NCBI RefSeq assembly: GCF_012276985.1
Contig: NZ_JAAXMM010000017.1
Coordinates: 1-64,000 of the forward strand
DNA length: 64,000 nucleotides
Direction of reading: 5' to 3'
Source of the DNA: Agrobacterium sp. a22-2
GTDB lineage: Bacteria; Pseudomonadota; Alphaproteobacteria; Rhizobiales; Rhizobiaceae
In this document: one piece after another, positions 46,483 through 56,731 of the stretch
How the letters are laid out: every line of letters begins with the position of its first letter
How positions within the stretch are numbered: the first letter of the stretch is position 1
Translations under genes and position numbers: made by a program
Notes under the pieces: generated by a model
What the model saw: only the letters and a program-made list of their open reading frames with translations
Told to the model about the DNA's origin: nothing
Databases searched by the model: none

Positions 46483-46670
46483 CGATGTCCTCGTCGTAGT
46501 GCGCGTTTTATAGGGATTTGGGCGGAACATGCCAGCTGGGCCTGATTCTGTCACGCGCAACTGAAGTCTTTGCCTCTATATGACAAAGTGTTGATCAACC
46601 AGACCCGAATGCGGATCATGCCCAATATTCGGATTGACTTGAAAGATTCAACGATCAGCCGGAAAGACGC

Positions 46671-46711
46671 CGACACCCCGGCATCGCCGAGAGGCAATAA
46701 CCGGGGTGTCG
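46671..46711 (-). terminator. Stem-loop downstream of asd
   Basis: Perfect 11-base arms CGACACCCCGG (46671-46681) and CCGGGGTGTCG (46701-46711) surround a 19-base loop that can form its own small hairpin. It begins 17 bases after the asd stop. The T content after it is low, so termination may be partial. Confidence 0.6.
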
Positions 46712-46728
46712 AAGACGTTCAAAGAAGA

Positions 46729-47763
46729 TCAGGCAGCAGCCTTGCGCGGCTTGATCAGTCCACGATTGATCAGCAATTCGCCGATCTGGATCGCATTGAG
46801 AGCGGCGCCCTTGCGAAGATTGTCCGACACGATCCACATGTTGAGACCGTTCTCGACCGTCGCATCTTCGCGAATACGCGAGATGAAGGTGGCATCTTCG
46901 CCGGCGCACTCGTAAGGCGTGATATAGCCGCCGTTTTCGTGCTTGTCGATCACCAGGCAACCCGGTGCTTCGCGCAGGATGTCACGGGCCTGTTCGGCAG
47001 TGATTTCCTTCTCGAACTCGATATTGACCGACTCCGAATGGCCGATGAACACCGGCACGCGCACAGCCGTGCAGGTGACCTTGATCTTCGGATCCAGCAT
47101 CTTCTTGGTTTCGGCCAGGACCTTCCACTCTTCCTTCGTGTAGCCATCCTCCATGAAACTGTCGATATGGGGAATGACGTTGAAAGCGATGCGCTTGGTG
47201 AACTTCTTGGTTTCGATCGGATCGGCCACGAAGACGGCGCGCGTCTGGTTGAACAGCTCGTCCATGCCGTCCTTGCCGGCACCCGACACCGACTGATAGG
47301 TGGAGACCACGATGCGCTTGATCGTAGCAAAATCGTGCAGCGGCTTCAGCGCCACGACGAGCTGGGCGGTCGAGCAATTGGGATTGGCAATGATGTTGCG
47401 CTTGGTGAAGCCGGTGATCGCGTCGGGATTGACCTCCGGAACGATCAGCGGCACATCCTGATCGTAGCGCCAGGCCGACGAGTTATCGATGACCACGCAC
47501 CCCTGGGCGCCGATCTTCGGCGACCACTTCTGCGAAATGGTGCCGCCGGCCGACATCAGGCAAATGTCGGTCGTGGAAAAATCATAGTTCTCGAGATTCT
47601 GAACCTTTAGGACCTTGTCGCCGAAGGATACTTCGGTGCCCTGGGATCGGGCCGACGCAAGGGCGACCACTTCATCGGCCGGGAAGTCCCGCTCCGAGAG
47701 AATGTTGAGCATCTCGCGGCCGACATTGCCGGTAGCGCCCACGACTGCAATTTTGAAACCCAT
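46729..47763 (-). CDS. asd: Aspartate-semialdehyde dehydrogenase
   Basis: Asd reduces aspartyl phosphate to aspartate semialdehyde with NADPH, the branch point to lysine, diaminopimelate, threonine and methionine. The 344 residues start with the nucleotide-binding VVGATGNVGREML. They carry the catalytic Cys C130 in ANPNCSTAQ and the acceptor region STYQSVSGAGKDGMDEL. The length and layout are standard. A gap of 345 bases upstream holds a possible promoter. It is transcribed alone and followed by a stem-loop. Confidence 0.97.
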   Translation of the reverse strand: MGFKIAVVGATGNVGREMLNILSERDFPADEVVALASARSQGTEVSFGDKVLKVQNLENYDFSTTDICLMSAGGTISQKWSPKIGAQGCVVIDNSSAWRYDQDVPLIVPEVNPDAITGFTKRNIIANPNCSTAQLVVALKPLHDFATIKRIVVSTYQSVSGAGKDGMDELFNQTRAVFVADPIETKKFTKRIAFNVIPHIDSFMEDGYTKEEWKVLAETKKMLDPKIKVTCTAVRVPVFIGHSESVNIEFEKEITAEQARDILREAPGCLVIDKHENGGYITPYECAGEDATFISRIREDATVENGLNMWIVSDNLRKGAALNAIQIGELLINRGLIKPRKAAA

Positions 47764-48108
47764 AATTTGTGCTCTCTTTCTGTCTCTCCGCGGGATGGTG
47801 AGGGGAAAAGTCGCTCGACGCGAACCTTCCTTGTCCCCGGCCGTGCCGGGGAGAGAGCGGTGGCCAGAGACGTCAGACGGTTTTCGTCGTCGTTTTGGCC
47901 GTGGTCATGATCGGAAGGGACAATAGCACACTCGCTCCGGCGTTAGCCGCCAGGCAAATATTCTCAGCAATGGACAAGCCGGAATAGCACATTCGAGAAA
48001 TCCTTCCGTGCCTGCATTTAAAAGGTTTTTGGCCCGTGTCAAGCGGAAGCGTTGAAAGGCACGAAACTGACGGCCCATCTCCTGTGCGCGATGGGGACCC
48101 TGCAGAGG
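47764..48108. other. Intergenic region upstream of asd
   Basis: These 345 bases lie between the asd start and the stop of the PAP2 gene, both read on the minus strand. I see no credible gene and no riboswitch pattern that I recognise. On the minus strand a perfect TTGACA lies at 48042-48037, with TTAAAT 15 bases further, a possible promoter that would leave a leader of about 250 bases. Confidence 0.45.
48016..48042 (-). promoter_or_regulatory. Candidate promoter upstream of asd
   Basis: TTGACA (48042-48037) and TTAAAT (48021-48016) have a 15-base spacer, slightly short. The perfect -35 hexamer, with the typical leading C of alphaproteobacterial promoters (CTTGACA), is the main support. Confidence 0.35.
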
Positions 48109-48939
48109 TCAGGCCGCCACGGCGCCTGACGGTTGCTCATCTGAGATTGGGGCCATCGGCTGCCGCTCCGGCGAGATCCTCGGACCGAGGTGACAGGCGC
48201 GACCTGACCAGAGCCGCTGGCGCAGCACCGGCACGCCGTGGATGCCGGTCTGGAACACCAGGCCATAGCGCGAAAAGACGATCGCCATCATCAGCGAGAA
48301 CCACGAGCCGAAGGCAAGCCCGGCAATCACGTCACTTGGATAATGGGCGCCGACCATGACGCGGGACATGGCAATCCAGATGGCCAGGATGGCGAAGGTC
48401 ACGCGGTGCCGTGGAAACAGCAGGCCAAAAATCATGAACAGCGCGCCGATCGTCGTCGAATGGCCTGACGGAAAGCTCTCGAACCGGGCAGCACCGGCAA
48501 ACGGCTCGAAACCGAACGCGCCCCAATGGTCGAAATTGGCAGGGCGCGCCCGCCCGATGGCACGTTTGACGAGATTTGCAGCAATGCCCGAAAGAGCGAC
48601 GCTGGCAAAGACATAGAAGGCCAGCTGGCTGAAGAACCGCGCCCGACAGCGTCCCTTTTTCGAGGTGAGGATATGCGACGCCGCCCAGGATTCGAACATC
48701 AGGAACAGCGCAACGCAGATGATCCAGTCCGATTTGCCGAAATCGGTAATCCGGCCGCCCAGCCAATCCATGACTGGTGCGACATGCTGCCTAGCGGCAC
48801 CGGCAGGTCCGTCCAGCAGGAGGACGGCAAGCATGACGAGGCTTCCGCCAGCCATGCCATATGCTCTACAGTGAAGCGAGGGTATCGGCGTGCAGACACG
48901 CTTGTTGCGGCGATCCAACCATGACGATATTCGGTTCAT
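48109..48939 (-). CDS. PAP2-family phosphatase (membrane)
   Basis: This 276-residue membrane protein has the three phosphatase motifs of the type 2 phosphatidic acid phosphatase family: KRAIGRARP (KX6RP), FPSGHSTT (PSGH) and SRVMVGAHYPSD (SRX5HX3D). About six hydrophobic helices surround them. Such enzymes act on lipid phosphates: undecaprenyl diphosphate, phosphatidic acid, or lipid A 1-phosphate (LpxE) in rhizobia. The sequence does not let me choose among them. The start could be the first ATG at 48939 or the ATG at about 48855 (MAGGSLVM); the first 28 residues are Arg-rich and cytoplasmic in character. Confidence 0.88.
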   Translation of the reverse strand: MNRISSWLDRRNKRVCTPIPSLHCRAYGMAGGSLVMLAVLLLDGPAGAARQHVAPVMDWLGGRITDFGKSDWIICVALFLMFESWAASHILTSKKGRCRARFFSQLAFYVFASVALSGIAANLVKRAIGRARPANFDHWGAFGFEPFAGAARFESFPSGHSTTIGALFMIFGLLFPRHRVTFAILAIWIAMSRVMVGAHYPSDVIAGLAFGSWFSLMMAIVFSRYGLVFQTGIHGVPVLRQRLWSGRACHLGPRISPERQPMAPISDEQPSGAVAA

Positions 48940-49034
48940 GTGTCACTCCACTGGAGCCGGGATCACAAATACTATTGCGGCTAAGCAATATTTCTTCGCC
49001 AGCTATGGATGACACAGGATGCAGTGCGGAGCAA

Positions 49035-49068
49035 GACAGCGACACCCCCGATCCGCGGTGCCGCTGTC
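49035..49068 (-). terminator. Stem-loop downstream of leuB
   Basis: Arms GACAGCGACACC (49035-49046) and GGTGCCGCTGTC (49057-49068) pair with one mismatch. The structure begins 11 bases after the leuB stop. The trailing minus-strand sequence (TTGCTCC) is only weakly T-rich. Confidence 0.55.
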
Positions 49069-49079
49069 GAAATCAGCCC

Positions 49080-50192
49080 TTAGGCAGCAAGCAGCCGGAA
49101 TTCGGCAAGTACGGCATCGCCCATTTCGGTCGTGCCGACCTTGGTGCAGCCTTCGGCCATGATATCGGCAGTGCGGATGCCTTTTCCGAGCACATTGGCG
49201 ATCGCCGTTTCCAGCCGGTCTGCCAGATCCACCATGTTGAACGAGTAGCGAAGGCACATGGCGAAGGAGGCGATCATCGCGATCGGATTAGCGACACCCT
49301 TGCCGGCAATGTCGGGCGCCGAACCATGAACGGGCTCATACAGCGCCTTGCGCTTGCCGGTCTTGGCATCCGGTGCGCCGAGCGACGCCGATGGCAACAT
49401 GCCGAGCGAGCCGGTCAGCATGGCGGCCACGTCGGACAGCATGTCGCCGAACAGATTGTCCGTGACGATGACGTCGAACTGCTTGGGCGCGCGCACCAGC
49501 TGCATACCGCCGGCATCGGCCAGCATGTGCTCGAGCTTGACATCCGGGTACTTGGTCTTGTGGGTCTCGGTCACCACCTGGTTCCACAACACGCCCGACT
49601 TCATGACATTGCGCTTTTCCATCGAGCAGACCATGTTCTTGCGGGTGCGCGCCAGTTCGAAGGCGACCGAGGCAATGCGTTCGATTTCATAGGTGTCGTA
49701 GACCTGGGTATCGATGGCCCGCTTCTGGCCATTGCCAAGGTCGGTAATCGTCTTCGGCTCGCCGAAATAGACGCCGCCGGTCAGTTCACGAACGATCAGG
49801 ATATCGAGGCCTTCCACCAGTTCCGGCTTCAGCGACGACGCGGAAGCAAGGGCGGGATAGCAGATCGCCGGGCGCAGGTTGGCGAACAGCTCAAGATCCT
49901 TGCGCAGGCGCAGCAAGCCGGCTTCCGGGCGAACGTCATAGGGAACGTCGTCCCATTTGGGTCCGCCCACCGCACCGAACAGAACGGCATCGGCGGACAT
50001 GGCCTTGGCCATATCCTCTTCGGAAATGGCAGCGCCATGAGCGTCATAGGCGCAACCGCCGACCAGTCCTTCATCGGTCTTGAATCCGGTGCCGAAATCG
50101 CTGTTCAGATGCGCGATGATCTTGCGGACTTCGTTCATCGCCTCCGGGCCGATACCGTCGCCGGGGAGAAGGAAAAGCTTACGCGCTGTCAT
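49080..50192 (-). CDS. leuB: 3-Isopropylmalate dehydrogenase
   Basis: LeuB oxidises and decarboxylates 3-isopropylmalate with NAD in leucine synthesis. The 370 residues include the N-terminal LFLLPGDGIGPEAM, the substrate Arg region RLRKDLELFANLRPA, and the signature around NLFGDMLSDVAAMLTGSLGM with the metal-binding aspartates. EPVHGSAPDIAGKGVANP lies near the end. The ATG has AAGG eight bases upstream. It lies 180 bases after leuD on the same strand; a stem-loop after leuD suggests separate or only partly joined transcripts. Confidence 0.97.
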   Translation of the reverse strand: MTARKLFLLPGDGIGPEAMNEVRKIIAHLNSDFGTGFKTDEGLVGGCAYDAHGAAISEEDMAKAMSADAVLFGAVGGPKWDDVPYDVRPEAGLLRLRKDLELFANLRPAICYPALASASSLKPELVEGLDILIVRELTGGVYFGEPKTITDLGNGQKRAIDTQVYDTYEIERIASVAFELARTRKNMVCSMEKRNVMKSGVLWNQVVTETHKTKYPDVKLEHMLADAGGMQLVRAPKQFDVIVTDNLFGDMLSDVAAMLTGSLGMLPSASLGAPDAKTGKRKALYEPVHGSAPDIAGKGVANPIAMIASFAMCLRYSFNMVDLADRLETAIANVLGKGIRTADIMAEGCTKVGTTEMGDAVLAEFRLLAA

Positions 50193-50331
50193 GGGGCCAA
50201 CCTTTGCAAAGTGAATAGAGGTGCCGCTTTTATCGACCGTAGGCCCTCATTTCAAGCACGCAAGAGGGCGCAGCGGTACGCCACGGCCCGGATTGCAGAG
50301 GTTTTAAAGAATTGTCTGAAGATTGGGCAGA

Positions 50332-50362
50332 GACGGCTACGGTCTACTTCGCCGCAGCCGTC
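50332..50362 (-). terminator. Stem-loop downstream of leuD
   Basis: Arms GACGGCT (50332-50338) and AGCCGTC (50356-50362), extended inward by CGG/CCG after one mismatch, form a hairpin 10 bases after the leuD stop. There is no strong T-run. Confidence 0.45.
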
Positions 50363-50372
50363 CGACCGAACT

Positions 50373-50978
50373 TCAAGCCCAGGGCCGCGATACGGCGTTG
50401 GACTTTTCGAAACTGTCGATACTGGCGGCCTTCTCCAGCGTCAGGCCGATATCGTCGAGACCGTTCAGCAGGCAGTGGCGCTTGAAGGCATCGATGTCGA
50501 AACTGATCTTTCCGCCATCCGGCCCGGAGATTTCCTGCGCTTCCAGATCGACCGTCAGAACAGCATTCGAGCCACGCTGCGCATCGTCCATCAGCTTTTC
50601 CAGGTCTTCCGGGCTGACGACGATTGGCAGGATGCCGTTCTTGAAACAGTTGTTGTAGAAAATATCGGCAAAGCTCGTGGAGATCACGCAGCGGATGCCG
50701 AAATCGAGCAGGGCCCAGGGCGCATGTTCGCGTGAGGAACCACAGCCGAAATTATCGCCAGCAACGAGGATCTTGGCATTCTGATAAGCCGGCTTGTTGA
50801 GCACGAACTCCATATTGGGCGTGCCGTCTTCGTGATAGCGCGCTTCCGCGAAGAGGCCCGTGCCAAGGCCGGTCCGCTTGATCGTCTTCAGATAGTCTTT
50901 CGGGATGATCATGTCGGTGTCGATATTGACAACCGGAAGCGGTGCGGCAACGCCCGTAAGCTTGTTGAACTTTTCCAT
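50373..50978 (-). CDS. leuD: 3-Isopropylmalate dehydratase small subunit
   Basis: LeuD with LeuC isomerises 2-isopropylmalate to 3-isopropylmalate. The 201 residues start MEKFNKLTGVAAPLPVVNID and carry DTDMIIPKDYLKTIKRTGLG and the substrate-loop motif GDNFGCGSSREHAPWAL, which are diagnostic. The frame is open to 51023, but the ATG at 50978 has AGGA nearby and gives the family's usual start. leuC is not in the window, which is common in rhizobia. Confidence 0.97.
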   Translation of the reverse strand: MEKFNKLTGVAAPLPVVNIDTDMIIPKDYLKTIKRTGLGTGLFAEARYHEDGTPNMEFVLNKPAYQNAKILVAGDNFGCGSSREHAPWALLDFGIRCVISTSFADIFYNNCFKNGILPIVVSPEDLEKLMDDAQRGSNAVLTVDLEAQEISGPDGGKISFDIDAFKRHCLLNGLDDIGLTLEKAASIDSFEKSNAVSRPWA

Positions 50979-51134
50979 CGATCCTGCCTTCAATCTACGC
51001 ATTTGCGAGTTTGCCCCTCGCAATAGAGCAAAAAAGGCACGATTTGAAGGGAAATATTGCCAGAGAAGATTCCGGCACGATCCTGGCGCCGAGAACGCCC
51101 TGCATCTCGGCAGGGCGGCGGGTGCATAGCGATA

Positions 51135-51368
51135 TTACAGATCGATGATCGTGCCGCGACCGTCGTTCCAGACCCGCATGGGCTGTGCTTGGGGTTTAGC
51201 CCGGACAGGAACCGGCTTGGCACGCAGGGACAGCATGCGCGCGGCAAGGGCCATTGTCAGCACGGCGCCAGCCAGAAGCGTCAGGGATACCGTGACGACG
51301 GCGGCAGCCGCAAAAAGGGCAAGTCCGATAAGAGCGATAGCGACGGAACGCAGATTGTGCATGGTCAT
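51135..51368 (-). CDS. Small membrane protein of unknown function
   Basis: I do not recognise this 77-residue protein (75 if the second ATG at 51362 is used). It has a strongly hydrophobic stretch of about 40 residues (SVAIALIGLALFAAAAVVTV, then LTLLAGAVLTMALAARML), probably two helices. A basic, Pro-rich tail (RAKPVPVRAKPQAQP) and the ending GRGTIIDL follow. AAAGGA lies eight bases before the second ATG, which supports a real gene. It stands between leuD and the divergent citE-like gene. No function can be offered. Confidence 0.6.
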   Translation of the reverse strand: MTMHNLRSVAIALIGLALFAAAAVVTVSLTLLAGAVLTMALAARMLSLRAKPVPVRAKPQAQPMRVWNDGRGTIIDL

Positions 51369-51473
51369 ATTCCTTTCACACAACGAAGGTGGCCCTTCTC
51401 TCAAGGGATTGCAAGAGTTATTGATGTCACGTCTTCTTGTCCGATCCGGAAAAGCGCAACCACACGAGTTTCC

Positions 51474-52373
51474 ATGGTTTCCTTTGCCCTTCACCACCCC
51501 GCGCGCCTGCGCCGCTCCGTGCTGAGCGTGCCTGCAATCAATCTGCGCGCCCTGCAGAAAGTCCACGACCTGGACTGCGACGCGGTGATCTTCGACCTGG
51601 AAGATTCGGTGGCCTCAGACAGGAAAGGCGAGGCACGCGACAATCTCAGGCGCTTCTTTGCCGAAACCCCTCTCGTCGACCGCGAGAGCATCATACGGAT
51701 CAACGCGCTCGACACCGACTTTTCCGCGGCCGATCTGGAAACGGTGCTTGCCTGCGCGCCGGACGCGCTGCTACTGCCGAAGGTCAACGAACCCGAGGAT
51801 GTGCAGGTCGCATCGGATTTCCTGGCCGATAACGACGCACCAGACGGTCTGCGCATCTGGGCGATGATGGAGACACCGCGCAGCATCCTCAACGCGGCGG
51901 CGATTGCGGAATACGGACGCACCAGGGATACGCGGCTCGATTGCTTCGTGATCGGCCTCAACGATCTGCGCAAGGACACCGGCGTGCCGGCCGAGCCGGG
52001 CCGAACCTATCTGGTCCCCTGGTTGATGCAGGTCGTGCTTTCGGCCCGCGCCTATGGGCTGGATGTGATCGACAGCGTCTCGAACGACTTCAAGGATCTG
52101 GAGAGCCTCGACGCCGAATGCCGGCAGGGCAGGGCCATGGGCTTCGATGGCAAAATGCTGATCCACCCGGCCCAGATCCCCGCTGCAAACCGTTGCTTCG
52201 GAATCTCGGAGCCCGACCTCGCCGAGGCCCGCGCCATCGCCACCGCCTTTGCCGACCCCGCAGCGGCGAGCCTCAACGTGATCAACTCCAACGGGCGCAT
52301 GATCGAGCGCCTGCATCTTGAACAAGCCGAACGGCTGTTGCAAAAAGCAGCCCTGATCGACAAACGAAAGTGA
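51474..52373 (+). CDS. HpcH/HpaI-CitE family lyase (citrate lyase beta / malyl-CoA lyase-like)
   Basis: This 299-residue TIM-barrel protein belongs to the CitE-like family, which cleaves or joins CoA thioesters such as citramalyl-CoA, malyl-CoA or beta-methylmalyl-CoA. It shows RRSVLSVPAINLRALQKV, the Mg-binding FDLEDSVA, the catalytic Arg in IIRINAL, the second metal-ligand region MMETPRSILNA, and GFDGKMLIHPAQIP. The ATG at 51474 was chosen because upstream codons run into the region opposite the small membrane protein. There is no citrate lyase gamma or alpha gene beside it, so it is not a citrate lyase subunit. The true substrate is open. Confidence 0.85.
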   Translation: MVSFALHHPARLRRSVLSVPAINLRALQKVHDLDCDAVIFDLEDSVASDRKGEARDNLRRFFAETPLVDRESIIRINALDTDFSAADLETVLACAPDALLLPKVNEPEDVQVASDFLADNDAPDGLRIWAMMETPRSILNAAAIAEYGRTRDTRLDCFVIGLNDLRKDTGVPAEPGRTYLVPWLMQVVLSARAYGLDVIDSVSNDFKDLESLDAECRQGRAMGFDGKMLIHPAQIPAANRCFGISEPDLAEARAIATAFADPAAASLNVINSNGRMIERLHLEQAERLLQKAALIDKRK

Positions 52374-52381
52374 ACGGACAA

Positions 52382-52588
52382 ATGAAGGTCTATCGATTCC
52401 TGACCGGCCCTGATGACGCCTCCTTCTGCCATCGGGTCACGGCAGCCCTCAATCAGGGCTGGGAACTGCACGGCTCGCCCAGCCTCTCCTTCAACGCCCA
52501 GACAGGCCAGATGAACTGCGGCCAGGCCGTGGTGAAGACAGTTCATGGCAAGGACTACGATCCGGACATGAAACTCGGCGAGCAGTAA
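52382..52588 (+). CDS. DUF1737 small protein
   Basis: This 68-residue protein has the DUF1737 pattern: YRFLTGPDDASFCHRVTAAL, then GWELHGSPSLSF and CGQAVVKTV. The fold is predicted small alpha/beta; the function is unknown. The ATG at 52382 matches the usual N-terminus. A GTG at 52370 would overlap the stop of the lyase gene (GTGA) and is a credible alternative for coupled translation. It follows the CitE-like gene directly and is probably in one transcript with it. Confidence 0.85.
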   Translation: MKVYRFLTGPDDASFCHRVTAALNQGWELHGSPSLSFNAQTGQMNCGQAVVKTVHGKDYDPDMKLGEQ

Positions 52589-52697
52589 TCGGCCCCGCTT
52601 CGCCCATCAGCGGCAAAGGTGTTTCTCCAGGCGGTGCAATTGTCTTTCGCCAGCGTGTCGGCATTGAATGGCGCCATCACCACAAAGGAAGAATGCC

Positions 52698-53120
52698 ATG
52701 CTGACCATCAAACGTCTCGACCAATCGGATGCGCAATTGCTGATCGCCGGCGCCAGGGCCAAGGCAGTCGAGATCGGCGTGCCTATGTGCATTGCCATAA
52801 CCGACGAGAGCGGCCAGCTGATCGCCTTTGAACGAATGGACGGCGGCAAGGTTACCAGCACGACGATTGCCATCGACAAGGCCTTCACGGCGGCCGCAGC
52901 CCGCAAAGCAACCCATGAATATGGCGAAGCGAGCCAGCCCGGCAAACCCGCCTTCGGCATTCATTCCGCCATTTCAGGCCGGCTGATGATCGTCGGCGGC
53001 GGACTGCCTGTTATCGTCGATGGGGACGTGGTCGGCGGCATCGGCCTTAGCTCCGGAACCCCGGCACAGGACATGCAATGCGCCCAGGCCGGGCTCGACC
53101 ACTTCTTTGCCGCGCTTTAG
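52698..53120 (+). CDS. GlcG/HbpS-type heme-binding family protein
   Basis: This 140-residue protein belongs to the GlcG/HbpS family: AITDESGQLIAFERMDGG, then STTIAIDKAFTAAAARKAT, and GGGLPVIVDGDVVGGIGLSSGT. Members form octamers; some bind heme or act as accessory proteins near glycolate or diol operons. GGAAG lies six bases before the ATG at 52698. It follows the DUF1737 gene by 109 bases on the same strand. The role here is unknown. Confidence 0.85.
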   Translation: MLTIKRLDQSDAQLLIAGARAKAVEIGVPMCIAITDESGQLIAFERMDGGKVTSTTIAIDKAFTAAAARKATHEYGEASQPGKPAFGIHSAISGRLMIVGGGLPVIVDGDVVGGIGLSSGTPAQDMQCAQAGLDHFFAAL

Positions 53121-53161
53121 CGAGAGAAATGGCGTCCGGCCCTGATTAACCTGACATACGC

Positions 53162-53605
53162 TCAGGAACGATCGCCGGCCGTCGCGTCGGCGAATTCCTC
53201 GATCCGTTCCATATCGTCGTCGCTGAGGCCGAAATGGTGGCCGATCTCATGGATCAGCACGTGGGTGATGATATCGCCCAGCGTCTCTTCATTTTCCGCC
53301 CAGTAGTCGAGGATGGGGCGACGATAGAGCATGATGCGGTTCGGCAGCTCGCCGGTCTCCATCGTGAACCTCTCCGAAATGCCGCGGCCTTCGAACAGGC
53401 CGAGCAGGTCGAAAGGCGTCTCAAGCGCCATGTCCTCGAAAATTTCGTCCGAGGGAAAGTCGACGATCTCAATGATCAGATTGCCGGTCAGCGCACGGAA
53501 TTCCTCAGGCAGATTTCCATAGGCCTCGATCGCAAGCGATTCGAACGTGCTGATCGTGGGCGCATGGCGTTCGCGCCAATCTTCAGTCTGGTCAATCCGG
53601 GCCAT
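53162..53605 (-). CDS. Small zincin-like metallopeptidase
   Basis: This 147-residue protein carries the zinc-peptidase motif HEIGHHFGLSDDD (HExxHxxGxxD) near its end. It has the layout of the minimal MMP-like zincin family found in alphaproteobacteria and actinobacteria (EFRALTGNLIIEIVDFP, NRIMLYRRPILDYW). The substrate and even catalytic activity are unknown. TAGGAG precedes the ATG. It is convergent with the HbpS-like gene. Confidence 0.88.
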   Translation of the reverse strand: MARIDQTEDWRERHAPTISTFESLAIEAYGNLPEEFRALTGNLIIEIVDFPSDEIFEDMALETPFDLLGLFEGRGISERFTMETGELPNRIMLYRRPILDYWAENEETLGDIITHVLIHEIGHHFGLSDDDMERIEEFADATAGDRS

Positions 53606-53721
53606 GAGAACTCCTACTCAAACCCACCATATAGGGCCTCTATCCCAGATTTTCGAGTGGGAATTCCCGCGAACCGCAATTTGTCGGCGGCTTCCATCCT
53701 GTCGCATTTCACCCCAAAAGC

Positions 53722-53753
53722 AAATGCCTCCCCGACGGTGCGGAGAGGCATTT
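53722..53753 (-). terminator. Terminator of acs
   Basis: Arms AAATGCCTC (53722-53730) and GAGGCATTT (53745-53753), with a further CCG/CGG inside after one mismatch, form a stem. On the minus strand it is followed by TTTGCTTTT. It lies 29 bases after the acs stop. Confidence 0.7.
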
Positions 53754-53782
53754 ATCTTTGCAAGACGATCCACCTGGAAAAT

Positions 53783-55735
<1,953 letters not shown>

Positions 55736-55864
55736 GAACACCTCCTCATGTGAATGCGCCAAAAACAATCGATGGCGGATCTCCTCTCCTCCATCTATGT
55801 GCTGCATTCATAGCAGGTCGTTTAAACGCAGCAATTAGACAAAGGTCATTTCGACCGTGAAGAA

Positions 55865-55893
55865 TTGCATTTTCGCTACATTGGGCGTATACA
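55865..55893 (+). promoter_or_regulatory. Candidate trcR promoter
   Basis: TTGCAT (55865-55870) and TATACA (55888-55893) lie 17 bases apart in the acs-trcR divergent region. The hexamer matches are partial. No GANTC methylation site was seen in this gap. Confidence 0.3.
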
Positions 55894-55973
55894 GCCGCTG
55901 ATTTCCCAGAAATTGTGGTTATGTCCACGGCCCGCGGCCCCACGGCCCGGACGCAGAGAAGGATTGTTACTCC

Positions 55974-56669
55974 ATGGCCCAGACCCTGCTCATGCCAAAG
56001 GCGACCGCCGTTTGGCTGGTCGACAATACGGCACTGTCATTTGAACAGATCGCTCAGTTCTGCAAGCTTCACCCGCTTGAGGTGAAAGCCATTGCCGATG
56101 GCGAAGCGGCGCAGGGCATCAAGGGTCTCGACCCGATTGCCACAGGGCAGCTGTCGCGCGACGAGATCTCGCGGGCCGAAGGTGACGTGAACTACAAGCT
56201 GAAGCTTTCCGAGCCGAAGGTCAGGGTTCCCGATTCCAAGCGTCGCGGACCGCGCTATACGCCGGTTTCCAAGCGTCAGGACCGACCCAACGCCATTCTC
56301 TGGCTGGTGCGCAATCATCCGGAACTGAAGGACGCCCAGATTTCCCGCCTCGTCGGCACGACCAAGACGACGATTGAACAGATCCGCGACCGCAGCCACT
56401 GGAATTCGGCCAACCTCGCTCCCATGGACCCGGTAACGCTCGGTCTGTGCAGCCAGATCGATCTGGACCTTGAAGTCGAGAAGGCTTCGAAGGGCCGACC
56501 GCTGCCGACCGCTGCCGAACTCGGCGCGACCCTGCAGGCGACGACGGCAACCGAGAACCTCGGCCTCTACGGGCAGGAAGAGGAAAAGGAAATCGACGCC
56601 AATGCAGTCTTTGCGAAACTCAAGTCGCTGAAATCGACCCGCACCGACGACGAAGACGACCAATACTGA
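55974..56669 (+). CDS. trcR: Cell cycle transcriptional regulator TrcR (DUF1013)
   Basis: This 231-residue protein matches the DUF1013 family, named TrcR in alphaproteobacteria, a conserved regulator of cell-cycle genes. Recognisable parts are the N-terminal MPKATAVWLVDNTALSFEQI, FCKLHPLEVKAIADGEAAQG, the central WLVRNHPELKDAQISRLVGT and TKTTIEQIRDRSHWN. The two helix-rich blocks look like helix-turn-helix units. The C-terminus is acidic. It sits between the acetyl- and propionyl-CoA synthetase genes and ends at a strong bidirectional terminator. Single-copy conservation in the class suggests an important role. Confidence 0.9.
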   Translation: MAQTLLMPKATAVWLVDNTALSFEQIAQFCKLHPLEVKAIADGEAAQGIKGLDPIATGQLSRDEISRAEGDVNYKLKLSEPKVRVPDSKRRGPRYTPVSKRQDRPNAILWLVRNHPELKDAQISRLVGTTKTTIEQIRDRSHWNSANLAPMDPVTLGLCSQIDLDLEVEKASKGRPLPTAAELGATLQATTATENLGLYGQEEEKEIDANAVFAKLKSLKSTRTDDEDDQY

Positions 56670-56691
56670 CACGAAGCATCTGCACCCTTCT

Positions 56692-56731
56692 AAAAGCCCG
56701 GCCTGTGACACAACACAGGCCGGGCTTTTTT
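56692..56731. terminator. Strong bidirectional terminator between trcR and prpE
   Basis: A perfect 16-bp stem, AAAAGCCCGGCCTGTG (56692-56707) with CACAGGCCGGGCTTTT (56714-56729), has a 6-base loop and T-runs in both directions. Its right edge touches the stop codon of prpE. It serves both convergent genes. Confidence 0.93.

Noticed and set aside
47764..48108. Lysine riboswitch upstream of asd
   Set aside because: No recognisable lysine-element core; such riboswitches are not typical of alphaproteobacterial asd genes.
55974..56669. GcrA as the identity of the regulator between acs and prpE
   Set aside because: GcrA is shorter and starts with a different helix-turn-helix; the sequence matches the DUF1013/TrcR family instead.
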